Shown: positions 10,012 through 19,755, counted from the stretch's first letter. The stretch is 64,000 nt of DNA from Listeria monocytogenes (GCF_900187225.1 NZ_LT906436.1:248001-312000), one strand, 5' to 3'. Numbers and translations: made by a program. The notes: generated by a model not told the origin, from the sequence alone.

Positions 10012-10482
10012 ATGGACAAAGCAAAGCAGATTTATCTGGAATTTAAACGAGAAGCCGATTTTTTTGAACTCGATTTCCCATTGTTCTTAGGTGATGGTCC
10101 AGGTTTCGGCGAGCTTTGTATGGATTATAGTGAACAAGATGGTTACATGCTATATGGTTATGAACGCGGGAAACGTAACAGTGAATTTAAAACAACAGAC
10201 TTTGACGAATTTAAATATGAGGTTTTCTTGCATATTTGTTGGTATATGGGAATGGAGTTTGAACTGCGTCACCGCAAAGAAGATATCGAACGCGATGATA
10301 ATATCCTAGAAACAGATACCAGAAAAATTGCTTTTGAAAAAACATTGCAACTACTAAAAATGGTGAATCCGGCGTGGATAGATAAGGCAGCAATTGGCTA
10401 CTCGAACTATTTGAACTTATGGCGAAAAAATAAAAATGTATATTTCGATAAAGAAGCTATGCAGTTCAAAGTAAATTTATAA
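10012..10482 (+). CDS. Uncharacterised protein resembling Imm63-type immunity proteins
   Basis: 156 aa, cytoplasmic, no membrane segment. The pattern YGYERGKR - TTDFDEFKYEVF - FELRHR - DTRKIAFEKTLQLLKMVNPAW resembles the Imm63 immunity-protein family as I remember it. No matching toxin is adjacent. It lies alone between the nusG terminator and the rplK promoter, inside the otherwise universal nusG-rplK interval. AGGGAGG lies 8 nt before the ATG. Family assignment is by eye and uncertain. Confidence 0.6.
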   Translation: MDKAKQIYLEFKREADFFELDFPLFLGDGPGFGELCMDYSEQDGYMLYGYERGKRNSEFKTTDFDEFKYEVFLHICWYMGMEFELRHRKEDIERDDNILETDTRKIAFEKTLQLLKMVNPAWIDKAAIGYSNYLNLWRKNKNVYFDKEAMQFKVNL

Positions 10483-10489
10483 AAAAATC

Positions 10490-10518
10490 TTGCAACTATA
10501 CATTTAAAATGGTATCAT
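10490..10518 (+). promoter_or_regulatory. Predicted promoter of rplK-rplA
   Basis: TTGCAA (10490-10495), 17 bp, TATCAT (10513-10518), preceded by an extended TGG. The leader (about 80 nt) contains a GGGG/CCCC hairpin around 10555-10573, which could be an L1 or L11 autoregulatory site. Confidence 0.6.
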
Positions 10519-10608
10519 ATATAAGTACGTTTTTGACGTATGTTTTAACGTGGGAGGGGAAATATCAGCCCCAGTCAACCACATCACGGACTTAAGGAGG
10601 TATGTCTC

Positions 10609-11034
10609 GTGGCAAAAAAAGTGATTAAAGAAGTTAAACTTCAAATTCCAGCAGGTAAAGCAAATCCTGCACCTCCAGTTGGACCTGCATTAGGTCAAGC
10701 TGGCGTAAACATCATGGGATTCTGTAAAGAGTTTAATGCTCGCACAGCCGATCAAGCTGGTCTTATTATTCCTGTTGTGATCACTGTATTTGAAGACCGT
10801 TCGTTTACGTTCATCACTAAAACTCCACCAGCAGCTGTATTACTTAAAAAAGCAGCTAAAGTGGAAAAAGGATCCGGTGAACCAAACAAAACAAAAGTTG
10901 CATCTGTAACTCGCGCTCAAGTACAGGAAATTGCTGAAACAAAAATGCCAGACCTTAACGCTGCAAATGTTGAATCTGCAATGCTAATGGTTGAAGGTAC
11001 TGCACGTTCTATGGGTATCACTATCCAAGACTAA
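10609..11034 (+). CDS. rplK: Ribosomal protein L11
   Basis: 141 aa. The N-terminal motif [37 protein letters not shown] is diagnostic, and the C-terminal domain binds 23S rRNA in the GTPase-associated centre. The start is GTG 10609 with AAGGAGG 8 nt upstream. It is co-transcribed with rplA, 39 nt downstream. Confidence 0.97.
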   Translation: MAKKVIKEVKLQIPAGKANPAPPVGPALGQAGVNIMGFCKEFNARTADQAGLIIPVVITVFEDRSFTFITKTPPAAVLLKKAAKVEKGSGEPNKTKVASVTRAQVQEIAETKMPDLNAANVESAMLMVEGTARSMGITIQD

Positions 11035-11073
11035 TCGTGTGTTTCACAATTTGACAATTAAGGAGGAAAAGAA

Positions 11074-11763
11074 ATGGCTAAGAAAGGCAAAAAGTATCAA
11101 GATGCTTTAAAACAAATTGATGCAAACAAAGTTTACACTGCAGAAGAAGCAGTTGAACTTGCTAAAAAAATTGACTTCGCTAAATTCGATGCAACTGTTG
11201 AAGTAGCATTCCGTCTTGGCGTTGACCCTAAAAAAGCGGACCAACAAATCCGCGGTGCTGTTGTATTACCAAACGGTACTGGTAAAACTCAACGCGTATT
11301 AGTATTCGCAAAAGGTGAAAAAGCTAAAGAAGCTGAGGCTGCTGGAGCTGATTACGTTGGTGAATCTGAATTCGTTGAAAAAATCAACCAAGGTTGGTTT
11401 GAATTTGACGTTATCGTTGCTACACCTGACATGATGGGTGAAGTTGGTAAATTAGGCCGTGTCCTTGGACCAAAAGGTTTAATGCCAAACCCTAAAACTG
11501 GTACAGTAACTATGGACGTAACTAAAGCAGTTAACGAAATTAAAGCTGGTAAAGTAGAATACCGTGTTGATAAAGCTGGTAACGTCCACGCTGCAATCGG
11601 TAAAGTATCTTTTGATGCTGCTAAACTAGTAGAAAACTTCCGTACTGTGAATGACGTTCTACAAAAAGCAAAACCTGCTGCTGCGAAAGGTACTTACGTG
11701 AAAAATCTTTCCGTAACAACTACTTTCGGACCTGGAATCAAAGTCGACCCAGCAAGCTTATAA
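11074..11763 (+). CDS. rplA: Ribosomal protein L1
   Basis: 229 aa. The L1 hallmark region ([36 protein letters not shown]) is intact. L1 forms the mobile stalk at the E site and usually represses its own L11-L1 transcript. AAGGAGG lies just upstream of the ATG. Codon use is strongly biased, as expected for a highly expressed gene. Confidence 0.97.
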
Positions 11764-11771
11764 AATTTAAC

Positions 11772-11800
11772 TTGACCAGCCCCTTGTCTTTTGATAAGAT
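11772..11800 (+). promoter_or_regulatory. Predicted promoter of rplJ-rplL
   Basis: TTGACC (11772-11777), 17 bp, TAAGAT (11795-11800) with an extended TGA. It sits directly after rplA. Confidence 0.65.
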
Positions 11801-11955
11801 AGGCTAGTTGAAACAATCAAATATCCTTACCGTAGACAGTTGGTGCGTTTATCGCTTAAATTTGCCACCCGAGGGATTTCTTTTGAAGTGTGCGTCCGCG
11901 TGCATTTTACAAAAACCTCTGACGTCTACGGTGTCAGAGGTTTTTTGTTGCTGAT
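11801..11955 (+). promoter_or_regulatory. Ribosomal L10 leader with terminator
   Basis: This untranslated region before rplJ holds the L10-leader core around 11835-11875 (GTTGGTGCGTTTATCGC, then GCCACCCGAGGGAT). It ends in a 12-bp terminator stem, AAAACCTCTGAC (11912-11923) with GTCAGAGGTTTT (11933-11944), and a T run. In Firmicutes the L10(L12)4 complex binds such leaders and lowers rplJL expression; that function is inferred from the family. Confidence 0.85.
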
Positions 11956-12010
11956 CAAACGGAACTTGTGTCTGTTTAATTAGATTTAATTGTTGGACGG
12001 AGGTGGAAAA

Positions 12011-12511
12011 ATGAGTAAAGTTCTTGAAGCTAAACAAAGTGCAGTAGAAGAAATTAAAACAAAATTATCAGCTAGTGCGTCTACAGTAATTGTTGATTAC
12101 CGCGGCTTAAACGTTGGCGAAATCACTGACTTACGTAAACAATTGCGTGATGCTGGTATTGAGTTTAAAGTTTACAAAAACTCACTAACTCGCCGTGCTG
12201 TTGAAGCTAACGGTTACGAAGGTTTAGAAGGAGCTCTAACTGGTCCTAACGCAATCGCATTCAGTAATGAAGACGTAGTTGCGCCTGCGAAAATTCTTAA
12301 CGATTTCGCTAAAGATCACGAAGCACTAGAAATCAAAGCCGGTGTTATTGAAGGTAAAGTTGCTTCTCTTGAAGAAATTAAAGCACTTGCAACACTTCCA
12401 TCACGCGAAGGATTGCTATCTATGCTTTGCAACGTACTTCAAGCTCCAGTTCGCGGTCTTGCTATCGCTACTAAAGCTGTTGCTGACCAAAAAGAAGGAC
12501 AAGAAGCATAA
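12011..12511 (+). CDS. rplJ: Ribosomal protein L10
   Basis: 166 aa, [19 protein letters not shown] onward, with [22 protein letters not shown] and YKNSLTRRA motifs. The open frame extends to TTG 11990, but ATG 12011 is the start because GGAGGTGG lies 4-11 nt before it. L10 anchors L12 dimers on the stalk. It is followed 78 nt later by rplL. Confidence 0.97.
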   Translation: MSKVLEAKQSAVEEIKTKLSASASTVIVDYRGLNVGEITDLRKQLRDAGIEFKVYKNSLTRRAVEANGYEGLEGALTGPNAIAFSNEDVVAPAKILNDFAKDHEALEIKAGVIEGKVASLEEIKALATLPSREGLLSMLCNVLQAPVRGLAIATKAVADQKEGQEA

Positions 12512-12589
12512 TCTGTTCTACCCAGGGGAAACCCTACAAACAAATCTCGGTTAAATCCGAAAAAATTATATTATTGGAGGAATTTCAAA

Positions 12590-12952
12590 ATGGCTTTAAA
12601 CATTGAAGAAATCATTGCTTCCGTAAAAGAAGCATCTGTATTAGAACTTAACGATTTAGTAAAAGCAATCGAAGAAGAATTTGGCGTAACTGCTGCTGCT
12701 CCTGTAGCTGTAGCTGCTGCTGGTGGCGCTGCTGCTGAGCAAACTGAATTCACTGTAGAACTAGCTTCTGCTGGAGATTCTAAAATCAAAGTAATTAAAG
12801 TGGTTCGTGAAATCACTGGTCTTGGCTTAAAAGAAGCTAAAGAATTAGTTGACAACGCTCCTAAAGCTCTTAAAGAAGGCATTGCTAAAGACGAAGCTGA
12901 AGAAATCAAAGCTAAACTTGAAGAAGTTGGCGCTAACGTAGAAGTTAAATAA
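12590..12952 (+). CDS. rplL: Ribosomal protein L7/L12
   Basis: 120 aa: an N-terminal dimerisation domain, an Ala/Gly-rich hinge ([17 protein letters not shown], about residues 36-52) and the C-terminal domain ([23 protein letters not shown]) that recruits translation factors. GGAGG lies 8 nt before the ATG. A strong terminator follows. Confidence 0.97.
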   Translation: MALNIEEIIASVKEASVLELNDLVKAIEEEFGVTAAAPVAVAAAGGAAAEQTEFTVELASAGDSKIKVIKVVREITGLGLKEAKELVDNAPKALKEGIAKDEAEEIKAKLEEVGANVEVK

Positions 12953-12960
12953 TTTATTTT

Positions 12961-12998
12961 AAAGCCCTTAGATACTTGTTATCTAAGGGCTTTATTTA
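12961..12998 (+). terminator. Strong terminator after rplL
   Basis: A perfect 14-bp stem, AAAGCCCTTAGATA (12961-12974) with TATCTAAGGGCTTT (12980-12993). A weaker, imperfect hairpin with a T8 tail follows at about 13013-13056. Confidence 0.92.
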
Positions 12999-13109
12999 TT
13001 TTTAGTAATTGAGTGCTTTCGAATGAGGAATCAATCCTTTAGAAGGCTTTTTTTTATTGGTATTACATGCTAGTATAAAGAGATGGATTAGTTTTCTGGG
13101 GGTTTATAT

Positions 13110-13286
13110 ATGGCAATTAAATCTATATCAAAATCTGAATTAGAAGTAATGTCTGTTGATTTATATAAAGCAGATAAGGATTCAGTTGCTTCCTTACTTG
13201 GTGGAACTACAGATCCTAAAAATGTTAGTCTAAAAGAAACTGTAAAACAATTCGAAGCTCAAGGGTTCAAGAAGAAAGAATCTTAA
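13110..13286 (+). CDS. 58-aa protein of unknown function
   Basis: A short frame with a good ribosome binding site (GGGGGT 7 nt before the ATG) and its own terminator: MAIKSISKSELEVM to KKKES. It is hydrophilic and Lys/Ser-rich, has no Cys or membrane segment, and is probably a small cytoplasmic protein. I do not recognise it. A TATAAA at 13074-13079 could be its -10 element. It stands alone between rplL and the ybxB-like gene. Confidence 0.6.
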   Translation: MAIKSISKSELEVMSVDLYKADKDSVASLLGGTTDPKNVSLKETVKQFEAQGFKKKES

Positions 13287-13294
13287 TAACATAG

Positions 13295-13328
13295 AAACGG
13301 GCGCTTAATAATCAAAGCGCCTGTTTTT
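13295..13328 (+). terminator. Terminator after the 58-aa gene
   Basis: AAACGGGCGCTT pairs with AAGCGCCTGTTT, followed by more T residues. Confidence 0.8.
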
Positions 13329-13341
13329 CTTTCGTTAGCGC

Positions 13342-13370
13342 TACTTTAGAAGGGGATTTTATGCTAAAAT
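13342..13370 (+). promoter_or_regulatory. Extended -10 promoter before the ybxB-like gene
   Basis: TGCTAAAAT at 13362-13370 is an extended -10; the -35 (TACTTT) is weak. Confidence 0.45.
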
Positions 13371-13400
13371 AGCTAGAGATACGAAAGGAAGGTGCGGTTC

Positions 13401-14006
13401 TTGACTAACAATCATTACTACACAAACGACGAAACAATTAAACACAACCGAAAAACATGGCAAGTGATGTTAAAAGGTTTTAATATGAGTTTTACAAGTG
13501 ACAATGGCGTGTTTTCCAAAAACACAGTCGATTTTGGCTCAAAATTATTGATTGAGTCTTTTGAATTAGAAACGAAAACAGGGAAAATTTTGGATGTTGG
13601 TTGTGGCTATGGTCCGATGGGGTTAACGGTAGCGAAAGCGTTCCCTGATAGCCAAATTGAAATGGTGGATGTTAATTTGCGTGCGCTAGAACTCGCGAAA
13701 GAAAATGCGGAAATCAATAAAATTACGAATACGCATATCTATGAAAGTTCGGTTTATGATAACGTAACTGCGAACGACTACCAAGCGATTATTAGTAATC
13801 CGCCAATTCGTGCAGGGAAAAGAATTGTTCATGCGATTTTAGAAGGTGCTTACAATCACTTGCAAGAAACCGGAGAACTTTGGATTGTTATTCAAAAGAA
13901 ACAAGGCGGTCCATCTGCTGAAAAGAAAATGGAAGAAGTTTTCGGCAACGTTGAAACAGTCGCAAAAGATAAGGGCTATTTTATTTTCAAAAGTGTTAAA
14001 AATTAA
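13401..14006 (+). CDS. RsmC/YbxB-type class I SAM methyltransferase
   Basis: 201 aa. SAM-binding motif I is ILDVGCGYGPMG (about residues 63-74), followed by acidic EMVDVN. The catalytic NPPIRAGK motif (133-140) is of the kind used by N2-guanine rRNA methyltransferases. Bacillus YbxB, between rplL and rpoB, is the orthologue by position and sequence. The frame extends to GTG 13392, but AAGGAAGG lies 8 nt before TTG 13401, and that start matches the YbxB N terminus. Confidence 0.88.
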   Translation: MTNNHYYTNDETIKHNRKTWQVMLKGFNMSFTSDNGVFSKNTVDFGSKLLIESFELETKTGKILDVGCGYGPMGLTVAKAFPDSQIEMVDVNLRALELAKENAEINKITNTHIYESSVYDNVTANDYQAIISNPPIRAGKRIVHAILEGAYNHLQETGELWIVIQKKQGGPSAEKKMEEVFGNVETVAKDKGYFIFKSVKN

Positions 14007-14007
14007 G

Positions 14008-14036
14008 TTGTATCAAGTGTGGAAACATGCTAATAT
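14008..14036 (+). promoter_or_regulatory. Predicted promoter of the rtcB leader transcript
   Basis: TTGTAT (14008-14013), 17 bp ending in an extended TGC, TAATAT (14031-14036), directly after the ybxB-like stop codon. Confidence 0.6.
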
Positions 14037-14070
14037 AGAAATACATTTTACTAAGAAAGGACTGAGGGAT

Positions 14071-14187
14071 ATGCTTAGAATGAAAGATATGCTAGAAAAA
14101 AACAACCAATCAAGACAGAAGATAATAGGTATTTCTTTAACGTTCCTGCATAGACAACCGGTGTCTTTTCAAGGTAGCGTCCGTTAA
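14071..14187 (+). CDS. Possible 38-aa leader peptide upstream of rtcB
   Basis: A short frame, MLRMKDMLEKNNQS to FQGSVR, with AAAGGACTGAGGG ending 3 nt before its ATG and a promoter 35 bp upstream. It ends 8 bp before a strong terminator, and rtcB follows. The layout of promoter, small ORF, terminator and gene is that of attenuation leaders. The peptide itself matches nothing I recognise. It could also be a short independent gene or a non-coding RNA. Confidence 0.45.
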   Translation: MLRMKDMLEKNNQSRQKIIGISLTFLHRQPVSFQGSVR

Positions 14188-14194
14188 AAGTTAG

Positions 14195-14228
14195 GTCCTT
14201 CAATCTTTCTTGATTGAGGGACTTTTTT
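14195..14228 (+). terminator. Terminator between the small ORF and rtcB
   Basis: GTCCTTCAATC (14195-14205) pairs over 11 bp with GATTGAGGGAC (14212-14222), then T6. The stretch 14229-14352 holds only an 11-codon frame (14264-14299) with a weak ribosome binding site. Confidence 0.85.
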
Positions 14229-14352
14229 AATACTTAAAAATAAACTTGAAAGAAGTGAGTCGAATGACAATAGGGGAACTGGAGAATTTTAACAGCTAGG
14301 AAGAGAAGTGGAGACTTTCATTTCTCTATTAAACAGAAAATGAGGAATAGAA

Positions 14353-15531
14353 ATGCTAACATTAAAAGGAAAATATAACGAAGCGAAAGTTTTTACAGAT
14401 AATGTGGACGACAATACCATCGGGGAAATTATTACGTTGTGTAATCAACCGTTTGCGAAGGATAGTAAAATTCGCATCATGCCCGACACGCACGGTGGTA
14501 AAGGCTGTGTGATTGGAACGACAATGACAATTCAAGATAAAATTGTACCAAATTTGGTTGGAGTGGACATCGGTTGCGGACTGTATGTAGTGAAACTAAA
14601 ACCTGGCAAGTTAAAAATGGATTTTGATAAGCTAGATAAAGTTATTCGCGAACGAGTGCCATCCGGAAGCAAAACACACGATAAGCCTGTAGATGAATTT
14701 GATTTGGAAGGTGTAGTTGCGCCAATTCATCGCGGCTGGGTAGCTAGAAGTATAGGGACGCTTGGTGGCGGGAACCATTTTATTGAGGTGAATCAAGGCT
14801 CTGACGGTATTTACCTTGTAATCCATAGTGGAAGTCGGGTGCTTGGTAAAGAAATCGCGGAATATCACCAAGAGGTAGCTTATAAAAGATTAGACATATT
14901 GCGTAAAGAATTAAAATTAGATGCAACTGCTGCGAAAAAACGTGGCAATTTAGAAATGGCTAATAACTTGAACGGTGAGCGAGAGCAAGTGAAATTGGAT
15001 TATGACTTATCCTATGTGACGGGCTCTGATTTAAACCATTATTTAAATGACATGGAAATTGCACAAAAATTTGCAGCGCGTAATCGTTACATCATGGCAG
15101 AAACTATTTTAAAAGCGATGAAGTGGAATAAGGCAGTTGTTTCGGCGTTTGATTGTGTGCATAATTATATTGATATCGACAACCGCATGCTTAGAAAAGG
15201 TGCGACATCTGCTCAGCTTGGGGAGCAAATTATCGTTCCGCTTAATATGCGTGATGGCAGCATTCTTGCAACGGGTAAAGGAAATGCAGATTGGAATTAC
15301 TCGGCGCCACACGGGGCGGGAAGGATGCTAAGTCGCTCTAAAGCAAAAGCGCAAATCAGTTTAGAGAGCTATCAGGCAGCGATGAAAGACGTTTGGACTA
15401 CTTCTGTTTCTAAAAAAACAATTGATGAAGCTCCAAAAGCCTATAAATCAGCTAAACAATTACTTGTTGATGTAGAAGATACGATGGATATTCAAGAAAT
15501 AATTAAACCGTTATACAATTTCAAAGCATGA
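14353..15531 (+). CDS. rtcB: RtcB-family RNA ligase
   Basis: 392 aa. Metal and GTP-handling residues are all visible: D45 and H47 in MPDTHGGKG, C75 in VDIGCGL, H142 in GTLGGGNHF, H158 in IHSGSR, and H320 in APHGAGRMLSR, the His that becomes guanylylated. RtcB joins RNA 2',3'-cyclic phosphate ends to 5'-OH ends using GTP and Mn2+, and in bacteria is linked to RNA damage repair. No archease or RtcA neighbour is present. GAGG lies 7 nt before the ATG. Confidence 0.9.
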   Translation: MLTLKGKYNEAKVFTDNVDDNTIGEIITLCNQPFAKDSKIRIMPDTHGGKGCVIGTTMTIQDKIVPNLVGVDIGCGLYVVKLKPGKLKMDFDKLDKVIRERVPSGSKTHDKPVDEFDLEGVVAPIHRGWVARSIGTLGGGNHFIEVNQGSDGIYLVIHSGSRVLGKEIAEYHQEVAYKRLDILRKELKLDATAAKKRGNLEMANNLNGEREQVKLDYDLSYVTGSDLNHYLNDMEIAQKFAARNRYIMAETILKAMKWNKAVVSAFDCVHNYIDIDNRMLRKGATSAQLGEQIIVPLNMRDGSILATGKGNADWNYSAPHGAGRMLSRSKAKAQISLESYQAAMKDVWTTSVSKKTIDEAPKAYKSAKQLLVDVEDTMDIQEIIKPLYNFKA

Positions 15532-15535
15532 GCAA

Positions 15536-15576
15536 AAAGAAGCGGCAAATATTATAACATGCTTCTTCTTCTTTTT
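15536..15576 (+). terminator. Terminator after rtcB
   Basis: AAGAAGC pairs with GCTTCTT around a long AT-rich loop, followed by a T-rich tail. Confidence 0.65.
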
Positions 15577-15588
15577 CTAGAAAAATAT

Positions 15589-15617
15589 TTGACATAGGTC
15601 GAGAGATGTTGTATTAT
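15589..15617 (+). promoter_or_regulatory. Consensus-like promoter of rpoBC
   Basis: TTGACA (15589-15594), 17 bp, TATTAT (15612-15617). It would give a leader of about 400 nt before rpoB. Confidence 0.75.
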
Positions 15618-16030
15618 AGTATAATGCCAAAAGAATCTATACCGTTTTTTGCGTTGCATTTTATTTCAAAATATGAAGAAAAATGAAGCGTTTGCGCGGT
15701 TTTTGGTGCTATAAATAAACATGGACGTGGTTTTCAGAAATATATGATGAAATCCGCTTTCTTTTTGTCTAAAGCAGCAAATTTTTCTTTTTGAAGTTCC
15801 ACTTGATTTCCAACTAGGTTTTATCTGATTGCGACTATGCGAATCAGATGTACACGAGGTAGCAGGAAACTTTTGATGAACGATGTTTAAGGCTGATGAA
15901 GGAGTATGGAAGTACTTGCTTTTGAACGATTTAACTTAAACATCGGGTGCGGGGGGTTCCACTGTTTTTGTGCCTAAAAGTGAAGTCGGTGTGCTTATAA
16001 ATTTTTTAATTAATTTGAGGGGTGAATAGT
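15618..16030 (+). other. Long structured rpoB leader
   Basis: About 410 nt with no substantial gene. Inverted repeats include ATCTGATT (15833-15840) with AATCAGAT (15842-15849), and an 11-bp pair CGATGTTTAAG (15881-15891) with CTTAAACATCG (15935-15945). A 23-codon frame at 15906-15977 encodes a Cys- and Gly-rich peptide but has a poorly spaced ribosome binding site. Shared features with known leaders were not recognised. Confidence 0.5.
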
Positions 16031-19000
16031 TTGTCAGGACATTCAGGACATGATGTAAAATATGGACGGCATCGTACGCGTAGAAGTTTTGCGCGAATCA
16101 GTGAAGTACTTGAATTACCAAACTTAATTGAGATTCAAACAGCTTCTTACCAATGGTTCTTAGATGAAGGGCTACGTGAGATGTTCCGCGATATTTCGCC
16201 AATTGAGGATTTTGCGGGTAATTTATCTTTAGAATTCATTGATTACGATCTTGGAGAGCCGAAATATTCGGTAGAAGAATCTAAGAACCGTGATGCAAAC
16301 TATGCGGCTCCACTGCGCGTGAAGTTGCGCCTAATCAACAAAGAAACCGGCGAAGTAAAAGACCAAGAAGTATTTATGGGTGATTTCCCACTAATGACTG
16401 AAATGGGTACGTTCATTATTAATGGGGCAGAACGTGTTATCGTTTCCCAGTTAGTTCGTTCTCCAGGTGTTTACTTCAATGGAAAACTAGACAAAAATGG
16501 TAAAAAAGGCTTTGGTTCTACTGTCATCCCTAACCGTGGGGCTTGGCTTGAGTATGAAACAGATGCTAAAGACGTTGTACACGTTCGTATTGACCGTACA
16601 CGTAAATTACCAGTAACTGTTTTACTTCGTGCACTAGGCTTTGGTTCCGATCAAGAAATTATTGATTTAATCGGGGACAATGACTACTTGCGCAACACGC
16701 TTGAAAAAGACAACACTGACAATGCTGAAAAAGCACTTCTAGAAATTTACGAAAGATTACGTCCGGGTGAACCCCCAACAGTTGATAACGCTAGAAGCTT
16801 ACTAGTTTCTCGTTTCTTTGATCCAAAACGCTACGATCTTGCAAGCGTTGGACGTTATAAAATCAACAAAAAATTACATCTAAAAAACCGTCTATTCAAC
16901 CAAACATTAGCAGAAACTTTAGTGGATCCAGAAACTGGTGAAATTATCGCTTCTAAAGGTGACATATTGGATCGTCGTAATTTAGATCAAATTATTCCTA
17001 ATTTAGAAAACGGTGTAGGTTTCCGCACACTTCGTCCAACTGATGGAGTGATGGAAGATAGCGTACTCGTTCAATCTATTAAAATTTACGCACCAAATGA
17101 TGAAGAAAAAGAAATCAACATCATCGGTAACGCGTATATCGAAGAAAACGTAAAACACATCACGCCTTCTGATATTATTTCATCCATTAGCTACTTCTTT
17201 AACTTGCTACATGGTGTTGGCGATACAGATGACATCGATCACCTAGGTAATCGTCGTCTTCGTTCTGTTGGTGAACTTTTACAAAACCAATTCCGTATCG
17301 GTTTATCTCGTATGGAACGTGTGGTTCGTGAACGTATGTCTATTCAAGATATGACTACAATTACACCACAACAATTGATTAATATTCGTCCAGTAGTTGC
17401 ATCTATCAAAGAATTCTTTGGTAGCTCGCAGTTATCTCAGTTCATGGATCAAACAAATCCACTTGGCGAACTTACGCATAAACGTCGTCTTTCAGCGCTT
17501 GGACCTGGTGGTTTGACGCGTGAACGTGCTGGTTATGAAGTACGTGACGTGCATTACTCTCACTATGGCCGTATGTGTCCGATTGAAACGCCAGAGGGAC
17601 CAAACATTGGTTTGATTAACTCCCTTTCTTCTTTCGCAAAAGTAAATAAATTCGGCTTTATCGAAACACCTTACCGCCGCGTAGATCCTGAAACAAACCG
17701 TGTTACAGATAAAATTGATTATCTAACTGCGGATGAAGAGGATAATTACGTAGTAGCGCAAGCGAACTCGAAATTAGACGAACAAGGTACTTTCACAGAA
17801 GAAGAAGTTATGGCTCGTTTCCGTTCAGAAAACTTAGCGGTAGAAAAAGAACGTATTGACTACATGGATGTATCTCCTAAACAGGTTGTATCTGTTGCGA
17901 CAGCATGTATTCCGTTCCTTGAAAACGATGATAGTAACCGTGCGCTAATGGGAGCGAACATGCAACGTCAAGCAGTTCCTCTTATGCACCCTGAAGCTCC
18001 ATTTGTTGGAACAGGTATGGAACACGTATCTGCAAAAGACTCTGGTGCTGCTGTAACTGCCAAACATGACGGTATTGTAGAACACGTTGAAGCTCGCGAA
18101 ATCTGGGTTCGTCGTGTATCTCTAGTGGATGGCAAAGAAGTAACTGGCGGAATCGATAAATATACTTTACGTAAATTTGTTCGTTCTAACCAAGGTACTT
18201 GTTATAACCAACGTCCAAACGTTGCAGAAGGTGACCGCGTTGTTAAAGGAGAAATCCTTGGTAACGGTCCATCAATGGATTCCGGTGAACTTGCACTTGG
18301 TCGTAACGTACTAGTTGCGTTCATGACTTGGGATGGTTATAACTACGAGGATGCGATCATCATGAGTGAACGTCTTGTAAAAGATGACGTTTATACTTCG
18401 ATTCATATTGAAGAATTTGAATCAGAAGCTCGTGATACAAAACTCGGACCTGAAGAAATGACTCGTGATATTCCAAATGTTGGGGAAGACGCTTTACGTG
18501 ATCTTGACGAACGTGGAATTATCCGTGTTGGTGCTGAAGTAAAAGACAACGACCTTCTAGTTGGTAAAGTAACACCAAAAGGAGTTACTGAATTAACTGC
18601 AGAAGAACGTTTATTACACGCTATCTTTGGTGAAAAAGCACGTGAAGTTCGTGATACTTCATTACGTGTACCTCACGGCGGCGGCGGAATCGTGCTTGAC
18701 GTGAAGATCTTTACACGTGAAGCAGGCGACGAACTACCACCTGGAGTAAACCAATTAGTACGTGTTTATATTGTACAAAAACGTAAAATCCATGAAGGCG
18801 ATAAAATGGCCGGACGTCACGGTAACAAAGGGGTTATCTCCCGTATTTTACCTGAAGAAGATATGCCATTTATGCCAGACGGAACACCTGTTGATATCAT
18901 GCTTAACCCACTAGGGGTACCATCTCGTATGAATATCGGACAAGTACTTGAGCTACACTTAGGTATGGCTGCTCGTGCTTTAGGAATTCACGTTGCAACA

Positions 19001-19585
19001 CCAGTATTTGATGGTGCGAATGAAGAAGATGTTTGGAGCACAGTGGAAGAAGCCGGAATGGCCCGCGATGCGAAAACAATTCTTTATGACGGACGTTCTG
19101 GTGAAGCATTCGATAACCGTATCTCTGTTGGTGTAATGTACATGATCAAACTTGCCCACATGGTTGATGATAAACTTCATGCACGTTCAACTGGACCTTA
19201 CTCTCTAGTAACGCAACAACCTCTTGGTGGTAAAGCACAATTTGGTGGACAACGTTTTGGGGAAATGGAAGTATGGGCACTTGAAGCATATGGTGCCGCT
19301 TATACTCTTCAAGAAATCCTAACGATTAAATCCGATGACGTGGTTGGTCGTGTGAAAACTTACGAAGCGATTGTTAAAGGCGAAAGCGTTCCAGAACCTG
19401 GTGTGCCAGAATCCTTCAAAGTACTCATCAAAGAGCTTCAAAGTCTTGGAATGGACGTTAAAATGCTTTCCGCAGACGAAGAAGAAATCGAGATGCGTGA
19501 CATGGATGATGACGACTTTACTAATCAAAATGATGCCTTCAATATCGTACAACCGGAAAATGCAGCCGCTGAAAAGACTGAGTAA
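16031..19585 (+). CDS. rpoB: RNA polymerase beta subunit
   Basis: 1184 aa from TTG 16031, chosen because GAGGGGTG ends 6 nt before it. The upstream in-frame GTG 16022 lies inside that ribosome binding site. All beta landmarks are present, including the rifampicin region [20 protein letters not shown]. There the Asp, His and Ser positions linked to resistance are wild type, so rifampicin susceptibility is expected at this locus. [12 protein letters not shown] and [13 protein letters not shown] near the active centre are intact. Confidence 0.98.
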
Positions 19586-19755
19586 TTCGGTTCGATAATT
19601 GAGACTCCAAAACAATAAGAAACAATGATTTGTTTTTTGCAAAATATAAAATTAAGCGATCGCTAAGACTTTACCTGAAAGTCGAGGGAGTGTGCGGGAA
19701 ATCCTAAGCACTTCCTAAAAGCGAATGCTCCAAACTAATTTAGGAGGTTGGGCAC
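19586..19755 (+). other. rpoB-rpoC intergenic region
   Basis: 170 nt without a gene or terminator. It contains small hairpins such as GACTTT/AAAGTC (19668-19684) and GGGAGTG/CACTTCC (19687-19714). Beta and beta-prime are expected to be co-transcribed. Confidence 0.5.

Noticed and set aside
13846..14187. 113-codon frame overlapping the end of the ybxB-like gene
   Set aside because: Most of it is a shadow of the methyltransferase in another frame. Only its last 38 codons have an independent start with a ribosome binding site, listed separately.
17410..17520. Rifampicin-resistance mutation in rpoB
   Set aside because: The cluster I region has the wild-type residues at the Asp, His and Ser positions commonly changed in resistant mutants.
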